Origin: JAICND01 sp040905905
Lineage (GTDB): Bacteria; Actinomycetota; Acidimicrobiia; Spongiisociales; ZC4RG35
Reading direction: 5' to 3'
Length of the DNA stretch: 64,000 nt
Assembly (NCBI GenBank): GCA_040905905.1
Contig: JBBDQN010000056.1
Span: 1 to 64,000 of the forward strand
The position numbers and the translations under genes are program-made. This document shows positions 1-7,805 of this stretch, piece after piece. Position 1 is the first letter of the stretch. Every line of letters starts with the position of its first letter. Under the pieces are notes generated by a model. That model did no database searches, was not told where the DNA came from, and worked only from the letters and a program-made list of their open reading frames with translations.

Positions 1-1086
1 CATGTCCCACTGCTCAAAGAGAAGCCCGCCTTCGGCGGCCGCCAGGTGAGAAATGAAGATGGGTGCCATCGCATCCACCTTCGAGGAAAGCTCCCGCGCC
101 CGGTCGATCGCCCCCAGGGCATCCGCCGGCCGTCCCACCCCGAAGAGAGCCCGTGCCCAGTACGCCTCCTTGTCGGCCTGGGATGCCTCTCCTTCTGTGG
201 TCATGGCTTCGTCCCGCAGCCGGGCAAATCCGATCTCCGCGTTGCGCATCTGACCCTGGTCCAGATCGATCCAGGCCTGGTTCAGTCGCCCGTAGAAACG
301 CTGGGTTTCGGAGCCGTGAATGTTTAGCAGAGCCTGGCCTTTGCCGGCCGTGGCGGTGGCCTCTGCCGCAAACCCCAGGCGGGACAGTTCCCGACCGTGG
401 AAGGTCAGCAACGAACCGAGTTTGGCGGCCGAATTGATGCGGGCTGCCGCTAGTTCCGCCAGGGCGACCCACCGTTCTGCCTCCTGCGGATGTTGCAGGT
501 CGTCCTCGACCGAGGCGGCGAAACCCAGGCCATCGACCAGGTCCTCGCCGGTGAGCCGAGGTATGGCCGACTCAAGCGAGCTGGCGGCCGCTGCGGTCTG
601 GCCCCGTCCCCGATAGAGACGAGCCAATCGCAGCCGGATCCGTCCCTCGGTTTCGCCCCCTTCGAGTTTCGCCTCCCCCAGGGCCTTAACGGCCATTTCG
701 AGAAGTGACACCTGCTCGGAATCGGTGAGTCGGGCCGACTCGTCGAGGGCGGCTCCGGACAAGGCCCGCCAGGCCCCGGCGAAACGTCCTGCCGCCATGA
801 GCAGCCGTCCGATCTGGCGGGGATCGGCGTGACTCCCTTCTAGCGCATCGGCCAGATGACCGGCCAGATAGGCACCCACTGCCGGGCCGACCTCGACCGT
901 GAACCCCACCGGGAGGATGTAGCCGGCCTGAGACTCGTGCAACTTGCCTTCGGTCACTAAACGCGCGGCGGTCGCCATGACCTGCTCAGGGGTAACGCTC
1001 AAAGCAGCAGCGGCCGCGTCGACGGACACGGCCATCCCGGCTATTGCTACTAACGAAAGAAGGTCAGGCTCCCCGGATTGCTCCAC
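1..1086 (-). CDS. TPR-type helical repeat protein, 3'-truncated by window edge
   Basis: An open frame of about 362 codons runs leftward off the window with no stop, so the C-terminus is missing. The N-terminal 60 residues look like a winged-helix segment of the kind that follows a STAND/AAA NTPase in MalT/LuxR-type regulators (GMAVSVDAAAAALSVTP, then AARLVTEGKL). The rest is Ala/Leu/Arg-rich paired helices such as ALGAIDRARELSSKVDAMAP, typical of TPR arrays. No NTPase or DNA-binding domain is visible. The stop of the upstream gene at 1141-1143 is in the same frame and bounds it. GTG at 1086 is the most upstream sensible start and ATG at 1035 is the alternative; neither has a good Shine-Dalgarno sequence. 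It could be a broken remnant of a larger regulator. Confidence 0.6.
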   Translation of the reverse strand, partial: MEQSGEPDLLSLVAIAGMAVSVDAAAAALSVTPEQVMATAARLVTEGKLHESQAGYILPVGFTVEVGPAVGAYLAGHLADALEGSHADPRQIGRLLMAAGRFAGAWRALSGAALDESARLTDSEQVSLLEMAVKALGEAKLEGGETEGRIRLRLARLYRGRGQTAAAASSLESAIPRLTGEDLVDGLGFAASVEDDLQHPQEAERWVALAELAAARINSAAKLGSLLTFHGRELSRLGFAAEATATAGKGQALLNIHGSETQRFYGRLNQAWIDLDQGQMRNAEIGFARLRDEAMTTEGEASQADKEAYWARALFGVGRPADALGAIDRARELSSKVDAMAPIFISHLAAAEGGLLFEQWDM

Positions 1087-1140
1087 CGGCGCAGGGTAAT
1101 CAGGGTGGTCGGTCGATAGCTGCCCGGGCGCTGTGGTCTT

Positions 1141-1653
1141 CTAGGTCTTCCAGGTCATTCCGACTGTTAACGCCAACAAGATCCGGGCGATCTGCGCCCA
1201 GGGGGATGGGGGCGGGATCTCGATGCCGAGTTCTTCGAGGGCGACCGCCAGACCGGGACCCGCCTTGTGCCAGCCACCTCTGACTCCGTTTGCCGGATCT
1301 GGCTCAATGTATGTAACCGGACCACCTTGGGCGTTCATATGGAGGAATTGGACGATGTCGCTGTATCCCATGTCCCAGGTCACCGTGAGCGGTTCGCCGA
1401 GGTCACCGGCCGGGCGCGATGCCGACGGCCTGCCATCCATAAACGCGAGGGCGATGACCGCGGATTCGTCCTGGAAATCCCAAAATGGATCCTCGTCGAG
1501 GTATCGATAGACCCCGCCAGCAACCGTGACGGTTCCTCCGGGACCCTGGATGGTGGCGCTACCAGGACCTTTGGCAAGTGATGGCGTGGCCGTGACAATG
1601 ACAATGACAAGGGCCAGGTACAACCAGGCGGAGCGGCGTGATCTCATGTCCAT
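1141..1653 (-). CDS. secreted protein of unknown function
   Basis: A 170-residue protein with a clear signal peptide: basic MDMRSRRS, a hydrophobic stretch WLYLALVIVIVTATPS, and a likely cleavage near SLA-KG. The mature part has acidic and aromatic patches (YRYLDEDPFWDFQDES) and a second hydrophobic stretch near the C-terminus (ARILLALTVGMTW), so it may be re-anchored in the membrane. No family recognised. ATG at 1653 or ATG at 1647 may be the start. An exact copy of the GGAACC-N14-GGTGTA motif ends 3 nt before ATG 1653, so the message would be leaderless or nearly so. The AGGAGGG upstream lies inside the promoter spacer and cannot be the ribosome site if that promoter is used. This links the gene to the ECF system at 47.7-48.4 kb. 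Confidence 0.7.
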   Translation of the reverse strand: MDMRSRRSAWLYLALVIVIVTATPSLAKGPGSATIQGPGGTVTVAGGVYRYLDEDPFWDFQDESAVIALAFMDGRPSASRPAGDLGEPLTVTWDMGYSDIVQFLHMNAQGGPVTYIEPDPANGVRGGWHKAGPGLAVALEELGIEIPPPSPWAQIARILLALTVGMTWKT

Positions 1654-1656
1654 CTC

Positions 1657-1682
1657 TACACCGCTCACCCTCCTGAGGTTCC
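1657..1682 (-). promoter_or_regulatory. ECF-type promoter motif GGAACC-N14-GGTGTA
   Basis: On the minus strand GGAACC (1682-1677) is followed by a 14-nt spacer and GGTGTA (1662-1657), then GAG and ATG at 1653. The same two boxes with the same spacing occur back-to-back at 48364-48427. A GGAAC-type -35 box is typical of ECF (group 4) sigma factors. Assignment to the sigma factor at 47754-48352 is inferred from the shared motif. Confidence 0.65.
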
Positions 1683-1685
1683 CTA

Positions 1686-2837
1686 TCAATTGATAACGAT
1701 CCCTTGGGAGACGAGCATCTTTTCGTAGGTCTGAAGGAAGCCATCGGGGCCCTTGATGTCGATCCAATGTACCCCGGCTGGTTCTATCCGGTGCTGGCGA
1801 ATGACGTCAGGCGTGAATCGACGCCGGCTCTCCAGGTACGCCTCGACGATGGCGGCGATTTGGTCGTCCCAGCGGAGACGGACAGCAACGCCATTGTCGA
1901 TCCGGTGAGCAGCATCGATGTGGTCAGTGACGATGTCGCCGAGCTTCTCGGCGGCGATTAGCTCGGAGTCATCGTGCCCGCCGACCTGTTCGCGGAAGGG
2001 GAAGTCCTCCGGTCTGACCTCGAGCCGGGCGATCGGCCGCAGCTCGACAGTGCTGGCCCATTCGTTGGAGGGCGGCCCGCCAGGGTAGAAGGGGATTGGC
2101 TCGAACGTCTCGGGAGAAAGCAGGTAGAGCGTGCCGGTGCGTAAGAGCGACTGTCCGAGCAACTCGTGGTGAACCGAGAAGTGATAGACGTCGAGAGTCT
2201 CCGAGGTGGTCGCGAAGTTGAGGACACCGTTGCGGATCGAGCCATTTAGCTTGGAGCGGTCGATGACCGCAAACCACATCGACCAGAGACCATAGGGGGT
2301 GCCATAGACCGCTCCCCGGTTGCCCTTCCCTCCATGATCGAAAAGTTCGATCGAGCCGCGTCGGGGCACGAAGAGATCGAGGTCGGCGAGGGGCGATCCA
2401 TGGAATATCACGTGGCGCCGCCGAGTGAGCCACTCCACGAACCGATACCGGGGCCAGGGCAGATCCCACCTGATCCACCCGCCATCGGAGCGTTCGCTGA
2501 CCTCGGTCCACAATTCCTGATAGGCGGTGTCTTCTTCGTCCGCAGGATCCGGCTCGTCCAGAGTCAAGCCCTTGCCGGTCGGCCAGGGAGGTGGAACCGG
2601 CTGGCTGATCCGTTCAATGAGGATAACGCCGCCGATGAGACCACCCGACTCGTTGAAAGAGACCTCAGCGCCGGAAAGCGTGCTGGTCTCGACGACAAAG
2701 GTGGCGTCGCCGGCAGATCTGAGGGTCGGTGCGAAGTGATCTGGAACGCCGTCAAATCTGATGACGAGACGACCGCCAACCTCGACCACCTCGACGACGT
2801 CGCCGGCCATGTCGTAGAAGCCTTCGAAACCGGTCAT
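1686..2837 (-). CDS. uncharacterised protein with possible ADP-ribosyltransferase-like core
   Basis: A 383-residue cytosolic protein with no signal peptide. I do not recognise the first 130 residues. Residues 141-195 hold VIFHGSPLADLDLFVPRRG, then AVYGTPYGLWSMWFAVIDR. This resembles the H-G-[ST] strand followed by a [VY]-x-T-x(n)-A-x-F-A-V-x-x-R segment of small ART-fold proteins (an H-Y-E type NAD-binding layout). A third-motif Glu cannot be assigned with confidence. It starts with ATG at 2837, and its ATGA overlaps the stop of the preceding DinB gene, so the two are probably translated together. Function is open; the ART link is inference from motif shape only. Confidence 0.6.
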   Translation of the reverse strand: MTGFEGFYDMAGDVVEVVEVGGRLVIRFDGVPDHFAPTLRSAGDATFVVETSTLSGAEVSFNESGGLIGGVILIERISQPVPPPWPTGKGLTLDEPDPADEEDTAYQELWTEVSERSDGGWIRWDLPWPRYRFVEWLTRRRHVIFHGSPLADLDLFVPRRGSIELFDHGGKGNRGAVYGTPYGLWSMWFAVIDRSKLNGSIRNGVLNFATTSETLDVYHFSVHHELLGQSLLRTGTLYLLSPETFEPIPFYPGGPPSNEWASTVELRPIARLEVRPEDFPFREQVGGHDDSELIAAEKLGDIVTDHIDAAHRIDNGVAVRLRWDDQIAAIVEAYLESRRRFTPDVIRQHRIEPAGVHWIDIKGPDGFLQTYEKMLVSQGIVIN

Positions 2838-3325
2838 GAACGCCAGGGAGCCTTGCCATCGATGTCACCGACAAAGTCAGGGAGGCGTACATGCCCGAGT
2901 TGTTGCCTCACCGCCAGGCCCTCACCCAGGTGGTACCAGTAGTGGTAGGTGGTGCGGAGCATGAAAGTGCCGACGCCGGAGTAGCCCTCAGCCAGAGGCG
3001 CGGCCATGCGTTCATCATCGAGCGAGTCGAGCCAGGGATCGGCGGCTTTGGTGACCTCGTCCCAGGCCGCCCACATCTCGGCAATTGATGGTGTCGAGGC
3101 CGGTTTTCCGTAGGCGAGTTCTTTGTCGAGACGGGGGATGAGGATTACACCCTGGGCTCGCCGGAGCCAGTAACGCTCCTCCTGCCAGGCGAGGTGACCG
3201 ACCATCCAGGAGATCGAGTTCATCGGGTCGATCCGTTTCGACCCTTCTTGTTCGCTGACCTTGCGGAGACCGCGCTTGAACTCGGACCGGGTGAAGCGGA
3301 GCTGGTCGACGAGGGGATTGGTCAT
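2834..3325 (-). CDS. DinB family protein
   Basis: A 163-residue protein with the four-helix DinB/YfiT layout. The metal-binding histidines are recognisable: one in NSISWMVGHLAWQEERYW (about residue 44) and a pair in TTYHYWYHLGEGLAVRQQLGH near the C-terminus. Family members are metal-binding bundles; some are thiol (bacillithiol/mycothiol)-dependent transferases, many have no known substrate. It is first in a two-gene minus-strand unit with the 383-residue protein downstream (4-nt overlap). The 125-nt gap to the divergent gene at 3451 must hold its promoter, but I see no convincing -35/-10 pair. Confidence 0.82.
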   Translation of the reverse strand: MTNPLVDQLRFTRSEFKRGLRKVSEQEGSKRIDPMNSISWMVGHLAWQEERYWLRRAQGVILIPRLDKELAYGKPASTPSIAEMWAAWDEVTKAADPWLDSLDDERMAAPLAEGYSGVGTFMLRTTYHYWYHLGEGLAVRQQLGHVRLPDFVGDIDGKAPWRS

Positions 3326-3450
3326 GGGGGTCTAGCTTTGCAGGTGGGAGCCATAGGGTTCCCTCCCTCACGCATTTCCACCAGTTCGACCGAGGTAGCC
3401 TGCTTTCCCACTGACCCGGTCCAGGGTTTCGCCACTCTCGGAGGTGTTCG

Positions 3451-3855
3451 ATGGAAGATCGGCCGTCCATTTGGTATCGAGGTCTGATCGCAGCCGGAGC
3501 TGCGGTTGCTCTCAACGTGGTGCTTTTCTTTGCCTATGAAGCCCTTGGGGTGACATTGAGGGTTCCGGCCGAAATGGGTTCCACCGAGTTGGCCGACATG
3601 ACCCTTGTTCCATTGTTGGTGTTCACCGCCGTGCCATCAGTACTCGCTGTCGTCTTAGCGGTAGTCCTCAATAGGTCTAACGCCAAGGCCAGAACTGTCT
3701 TCAGCAGCGTGGTGGTCCTGGTGGCCTTCCTGAGCCTGTTCGCAGTCCTTATGCTGGACAGCCCGGCGATCGATCGGGTGTGGCAGGGTCTGATGCATCT
3801 CGTTCCCGCCGCTTGTTTGGTGGCGTTAGTCAGCCCGGTGCTTCGTACGGAATAG
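3451..3855 (+). CDS. small four-helix membrane protein (DUF6069-like)
   Basis: A 134-residue integral membrane protein with four predicted transmembrane segments near residues 12-30, 50-70, 82-103 and 113-130. The motif WQGLMHLVPAACLVALV at the end and the short polar first loop fit the DUF6069 family of actinobacterial membrane proteins. ATG at 3451 follows a GGAGG sequence at good spacing. It sits alone between the DinB unit (divergent) and the toxin-antitoxin pair. No function is known for the family. Confidence 0.75.
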   Translation: MEDRPSIWYRGLIAAGAAVALNVVLFFAYEALGVTLRVPAEMGSTELADMTLVPLLVFTAVPSVLAVVLAVVLNRSNAKARTVFSSVVVLVAFLSLFAVLMLDSPAIDRVWQGLMHLVPAACLVALVSPVLRTE

Positions 3856-3863
3856 GGCTAACG

Positions 3864-3877
3864 CACAGGAAACTGTG
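3864..3877 (+). promoter_or_regulatory. short hairpin in front of the VapBC45-like operon
   Basis: CACAG-GAAA-CTGTG is a perfect 5-bp inverted repeat with a GNRA-type loop, ending 7 nt before the antitoxin GTG start. Toxin-antitoxin operons are commonly autoregulated through short palindromes at the start of the operon, so this may be an operator or an RNA hairpin. Assignment is inference. Confidence 0.3.
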
Positions 3878-3884
3878 ACCGATC

Positions 3885-4559
3885 GTGACAGAATCTGTAC
3901 CTGAGCCCCGATACGTTCGGAAGGCAATGATCGCTACCCCGAAGCCCTCAACGAAGACCGAGCCACTCCTCGGGCGGGGCATTTACGACGTCGTCGAGGT
4001 CGCACGGCTCGTCAGCAGGGATCCAGAAACCGTCTCTCGGTGGACCAGCGGCCGGTCCCCTCTCCATTCTGTTGAGTCGAAGCCCTTCTATTCCTTTTTG
4101 GACTTGATCAGCCTCTGGGTTGTGTCCGAGTTCATCGATCGGGGAGTACCGAAGGTCGAGATCAGGAACGGTGCGAGCTACCTTGCGAAGGAGTTGGGGA
4201 CTACGTATCCCCTTGCTCACAAGGCTCTGGCCACGGTCGGTGGCGCTGTTTTTGGAAGGTTCGGGGATTGGGTCGATGTTGGGAAGTCAGGGCAACTCGC
4301 CTTCCACGACATTATTGAGGCCTACCTTCGACCGGTTGAGTACGGCCGCGATGGACTAGCCATGATATGGAGGCCGGCAGAAGGAGTATCGATCAACCCG
4401 AGGGTGCAGGCCGGTTCCCCTTGTGTGGAAGGCACTCGAATTCCTACTGCAGTTCTGGCATCCCTTGTGGCGGAGAACGAGGACCAGGACGACATCGCCG
4501 CCGACTACGAACTCTCTATCGCACAGGTCAAAGCGGCACTGACGTTTGAGGCCGCTTGA
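3885..4559 (+). CDS. VapB45-like antitoxin with DUF433 domain
   Basis: A 224-residue protein. The first half carries a helix-turn-helix region (DVVEVARLVSRDPETVSRW, residues 34-52). The C-terminal 60 residues match the DUF433 pattern, with INPRVQAGSPCVEGTRIPT and ENEDQDDIAADYELSIAQV. This architecture and size match M. tuberculosis VapB45 (Rv2018). Downstream, in the same frame and 39 nt after its stop, is a PIN-like protein, as in vapBC45. It neutralises the toxin and probably represses the operon. GTG at 3885 gives the longest product; ATG at 3927 is possible, but GGAAGG sits too close to it. Confidence 0.82.
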   Translation: MTESVPEPRYVRKAMIATPKPSTKTEPLLGRGIYDVVEVARLVSRDPETVSRWTSGRSPLHSVESKPFYSFLDLISLWVVSEFIDRGVPKVEIRNGASYLAKELGTTYPLAHKALATVGGAVFGRFGDWVDVGKSGQLAFHDIIEAYLRPVEYGRDGLAMIWRPAEGVSINPRVQAGSPCVEGTRIPTAVLASLVAENEDQDDIAADYELSIAQVKAALTFEAA

Positions 4560-4598
4560 GGTCTTGCCACGGCACGGCGTCAGCGTCCAAAGGTCCGA

Positions 4599-5066
4599 TT
4601 GTTGTTCGACGAGCTTCTTTCGCCGAAGGTGGCGAGGGCTCTGAGAGAACTCGGTTTCAATACGAGCCATGTTGGCCATATAGATGACGCGTCGCCTGCA
4701 CGCGGGTCACTCGATGAGCAGGTTCTAGCGCACGCCAAGCGGCACCGCCAGGTTGTCGTTACCTCGAATCACGACATGATTCTGTTGTGTCATGAACAAG
4801 CAGAGTCCGTTGTGTGGATCGATCCGAGAGGTCGGCAGTTCACGCTCGACGACCTCGCTCTCGTTGCCTTCAAAGGCATCCGCGACTGGCAACGGCTCCT
4901 ACAGACGGCAACTGGGCCAGTGTGTGTACGCGTGCTCCGCACGAAGGTTGAACGCTTGAGCCTTGAACGGGCAGCCGCTCTAGCTCGTCAGCGCATAAGA
5001 CGCTTACACGCTAGGAAAGCCAAAAAAAAGCCTCGGCCCCGGGGCCCAATGTTTCCGGATGATTGA
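4599..5066 (+). CDS. VapC45-like toxin, DUF5615 PIN-like protein
   Basis: A 155-residue protein of the DUF5615 PIN-like family, predicted to be an RNase toxin. It starts with LLFDELLSPKVARALRELGF, where the Asp and Glu are the first acidic pair. It continues with a His-rich segment and VVTSNHDMILL, whose Asp is the next conserved acid. The C-terminal 30 residues are strongly basic (ARKAKKKPRPRG) and may bind RNA. The only in-frame starts after the antitoxin stop are TTG 4599 and TTG 4602; AAAGG lies 6 nt upstream. It forms an operon with the DUF433 antitoxin. Confidence 0.8.
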   Translation: MLFDELLSPKVARALRELGFNTSHVGHIDDASPARGSLDEQVLAHAKRHRQVVVTSNHDMILLCHEQAESVVWIDPRGRQFTLDDLALVAFKGIRDWQRLLQTATGPVCVRVLRTKVERLSLERAAALARQRIRRLHARKAKKKPRPRGPMFPDD

Positions 5067-5131
5067 AATTTTGTCACACCCCCCTTGTACCTTGAACTTC
5101 ACTTCCCCATTCCGTCGAGCAAGGTGTCGGA

Positions 5132-6247
5132 ATGGCCCTGACAATCGAGAAAGAAGCTGCGCCGACGCCAGCCGGTCTCACTGATGAGATGGATGCCTGG
5201 CAGGCTGCCAGTAACACCAGCCTTGCCAATCTGCTCGGCCTAGTCGTCGAATACGACCAGCAGGAGCTTTGGGCGGAGGATGGGGCTACTTCGATGGCAG
5301 CCTGGCTGACCTTCCAATATGGCCTAGCTCCACGATCTGCCAAAGACTGGATGGAGGTTGCCCACGGACTGGTCGACCTGCCGGCGGTGCAAGCCGAGTT
5401 CGCCGAAGGTCGGTTGTCGTTCGACCAGGTGAAGTTTGTCTGCCGTCTGGCCGACCGAGAGACCGATGAACATTGGGCCAACGAAGCCAGCAAACACTCA
5501 GCCTCCCGTCTCGAGGTGATGGCTCGTCGTAAGCGGGAGATCACCGCCGCGGAGAGCAACGAGGCCCATCGGCAACGATTCCTACGGATGCGTTGGGACA
5601 CCGACAATCGGCTGCTGCGATACCGGGGGTGTCTGCCCGAGGAGCAAGGAGCGCTCTTCGAGGCGGCGATCAACCGGCTGGTCGATCAGATGGGTAAGGA
5701 TCCGCTTACCGGCGTTTACAACGACTTTGACACCCGGGCCGCCGATGCTCTTGTCCAACTGGCATCACAAAGCCTCGGGTCAGACTCCGATCCCGATCGG
5801 GCCACCGTCGTGGTCCATGTCTCCTCGGAAGCGTTGGCCAGGGGCGTGGGCTCGGGTGAGGTCGAAAACGGTCCGGGTCTTTCCATCGAGACCGTGAGGC
5901 GTCTCTGCTGTGACGGACGGATAGAGGTCGTGGCCGAGAACAACATCGGTGTGGTCGTCGGGATCGGCCGGGCCAGTCGGATCATCCCCGCCTGGATGGC
6001 TCGCAGCCTGAGGAGGCGAGATCAGGGATGCCGGTTCCCCGGCTGTCGTCGTCGACGATGGGTTCATGGCCACCACATGAACTACTGGTCGAATGGGGGA
6101 CGTACCGACCTCGACAATCTGGTCAGCCTCTGCCAATTCCACCATCGGATGGTGCACGAGGAAGGCTGGAAAATCGAGGGCAACCCCAACGGACCGGTCG
6201 TTTGGATCAAACCCGATGGGCGTCAGTTTCACCATGTGCTACAATGA
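5132..6247 (+). CDS. DUF222 / HNH endonuclease domain protein
   Basis: A 371-residue member of the actinobacterial DUF222-HNH family, called the 13E12 repeat family in mycobacteria. DUF222 fills residues 20-270, with the recognisable GLSIETVRRLCCDGRIEVV. The C-terminal HNH nuclease region is complete: CRFPGC, then VHGHHMNYWSNGG, TDLDNLVSLCQFHHRMVHE. Two Cys and several His form the zinc and catalytic site. These genes occur in many dispersed copies, and a relic of a second copy lies at 57524-57850. The stop overlaps the start of the Phd-type antitoxin (ATGA), which suggests co-transcription by chance of insertion. Biological role is unknown. Confidence 0.88.
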   Translation: MALTIEKEAAPTPAGLTDEMDAWQAASNTSLANLLGLVVEYDQQELWAEDGATSMAAWLTFQYGLAPRSAKDWMEVAHGLVDLPAVQAEFAEGRLSFDQVKFVCRLADRETDEHWANEASKHSASRLEVMARRKREITAAESNEAHRQRFLRMRWDTDNRLLRYRGCLPEEQGALFEAAINRLVDQMGKDPLTGVYNDFDTRAADALVQLASQSLGSDSDPDRATVVVHVSSEALARGVGSGEVENGPGLSIETVRRLCCDGRIEVVAENNIGVVVGIGRASRIIPAWMARSLRRRDQGCRFPGCRRRRWVHGHHMNYWSNGGRTDLDNLVSLCQFHHRMVHEEGWKIEGNPNGPVVWIKPDGRQFHHVLQ

Positions 6248-6522
6248 CGCACATGGCCGAAAAGGTAGGAATAAGGGCCCTTCAGCAAAACGCATCGGCC
6301 GTCATTGCGCGGGCGGCTGCTGGCGAAACGGTCGATGTGACCGATCGAGGGCGCGCGGTTGCCCAGATCGTCCCTTTGGCGAAAGGGAGATTGGCGGCGC
6401 TCATCCAATCCGGCCTTGCTCGACCGGCCCGACGCCGGGTAGCAGACCTGGGTCCACCGATTCCGACCGGGGTTCCGACCCTGGGGGATCTGTTAAGTGA
6501 GGCTCGCGCTCAGGAGCGGTGA
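6244..6522 (+). CDS. Phd/YefM-type antitoxin
   Basis: A 92-residue antitoxin. The N-terminal half has the family pattern VGIRALQQNASAVIARAAAG, followed by ETVDVTDRGRAVAQIVP; this half dimerises and binds operator DNA. The tail (PTGVPTLGDLLSEARAQ) is the toxin-wrapping segment. ATG at 6244 overlaps the HNH stop; ATG at 6253 is equally possible and gives MAEKVGIR. It is followed after 3 nt by the PIN toxin, so the pair is a standard VapBC-class type II module. Confidence 0.88.
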   Translation: MTHMAEKVGIRALQQNASAVIARAAAGETVDVTDRGRAVAQIVPLAKGRLAALIQSGLARPARRRVADLGPPIPTGVPTLGDLLSEARAQER

Positions 6523-6525
6523 GAC

Positions 6526-6930
6526 GTGGCCATCTATGTCGACACTTCGGCATTCCTGAAAATGGTCGCTCGGGAAACTCATTCGGCCGCGATGCGTCGG
6601 TTCGCGGAACAAAACGACGGCAACCTGGTTTCATCCGACCTGATGCGGACCGAAGCGATCCGAACCGCCCGTCGCCACTCGAAGGCCGCCCTTGCCGAGA
6701 CCCGTTCCCGTCTGGAGGTATTGACGATTCTCTCGTTGACTCCTGAGGTATTCGACAGGGCCGCCGAACTGGATCCCGACATCCTGCGCACGCTTGACGC
6801 CCTTCATGTCTCCAGCGCTTTGAGCCTCGGTGACGAGCTGGAGGGATTTGTCACCTACGACATCCGCATGGCCGAGGCAGCCGCGATCCACGGAGTAAGT
6901 GTCAAATCGCCGGGGGCGGCTCGCAAGTGA
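6526..6930 (+). CDS. PIN-domain ribonuclease toxin (VapC family)
   Basis: A 134-residue PIN domain. All expected acidic residues are visible: Asp in IYVDTSAFLK (residue 5), Glu in MRTEAIR, Asp in RTLDALHVSSALSL and Asp in FVTYDIRMAEAA. VapC proteins are Mg-dependent RNases, usually cutting tRNA or rRNA. GTG at 6526 is preceded by GAGCGGTGAGAC with only a weak ribosome site, consistent with coupling to the antitoxin. The stop overlaps the next GTG by 4 nt, so the CDF transporter may be read from the same message. Confidence 0.9.
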   Translation: MAIYVDTSAFLKMVARETHSAAMRRFAEQNDGNLVSSDLMRTEAIRTARRHSKAALAETRSRLEVLTILSLTPEVFDRAAELDPDILRTLDALHVSSALSLGDELEGFVTYDIRMAEAAAIHGVSVKSPGAARK

Positions 6931-7805
6931 GCCATACGGCCACGGCTCAGCATTCCCGCCGCCTCACCATCGTCCTGGTGATGCTGGTCGCGTTCATTGG
7001 GGTCGAACTGGTGACCGGGCTGCTTACCGGGTCATTGGCGCTCATCTCTGATGCTGCTCACATGGGGACCGACGCCCTTGGGGTGGGGATGGCCCTGGCC
7101 GCCGTCGTGGCCGCACGGGGGAGTGTCCACGGCGCCCGCACCTATGGCCTCTATCGGTTGGAGATTCTGGCCGCACTCGCCAACACCGTCCTCCTCTTCG
7201 CCGTCGCCGGATACGTGGTTTGGGAGGCGATCGGGCGTTGGGCCGACCCGCCACCGATTTCCACCGGCCCGATGTTCGTTGTCGCCGCGATCGGCCTGGG
7301 GATCAATCTGATCGGGTTTCGCCTGCTGAAGGTAGAAAACGATTCCCTCAACCTGGCGGGAGCCCGCCTCGAGCTGGTTGCCGACTTGCTCGGGTCGATC
7401 GGAGTCATCGCCGCCGCCGTCATCGTCCTCAGCACCGGTTGGCTCCTCGCCGACCCAGTGATCGCAACGGCCCTCGGAATCTTCGTATTGCCCCGTGCGT
7501 TCAAATTGGGGCGGGAGGCAGTGCGTATCCTGGTTCAGGAAGCGCCGCCACACCTTGATGTTGGTCGCATCAAGGAGAGCCTCGCTTCCCTCCCGCGTGT
7601 GGTTGACATCCACGACCTCCATGTGTGGACGTTGACCTCGGGGATGGATGTGTTCTCGGCCCACCTGATGATCGAGGATGACGCCGATCCCCACTCGACC
7701 CTCGACTCGGCCCAACAAATGCTTCAAGAGGAATTCAAAATCGAACACGCCACTCTGCAAGTAGAGCCCCAAGCCCACACGGGTTGCATTGAGTTGACTT
7801 GGTGA
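6927..7805 (+). CDS. cation diffusion facilitator (CzcD-type Zn/Co/Cd efflux)
   Basis: A 292-residue CDF transporter. Six transmembrane helices are followed by a cytoplasmic metal-binding domain from about residue 215. Helix II carries SLALISDAAHMGTDALG and helix V LELVADLLGSIGVI, giving the His/Asp tetrahedral zinc site. The tail has DIHDLHVWTLTSGMDVFSAHL, the typical CDF C-terminal signature. It exchanges protons for divalent metal across the membrane. GTG at 6927 overlaps the PIN toxin stop, and its own stop overlaps the mfd start. Confidence 0.92.
   Translation: MSHTATAQHSRRLTIVLVMLVAFIGVELVTGLLTGSLALISDAAHMGTDALGVGMALAAVVAARGSVHGARTYGLYRLEILAALANTVLLFAVAGYVVWEAIGRWADPPPISTGPMFVVAAIGLGINLIGFRLLKVENDSLNLAGARLELVADLLGSIGVIAAAVIVLSTGWLLADPVIATALGIFVLPRAFKLGREAVRILVQEAPPHLDVGRIKESLASLPRVVDIHDLHVWTLTSGMDVFSAHLMIEDDADPHSTLDSAQQMLQEEFKIEHATLQVEPQAHTGCIELTW

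Noticed and set aside
5035..5046. GGCCCCGGGGCC palindrome
   Set aside because: Within the end of the VapC45-like coding sequence with no T-run; explained by Pro/Arg codons.
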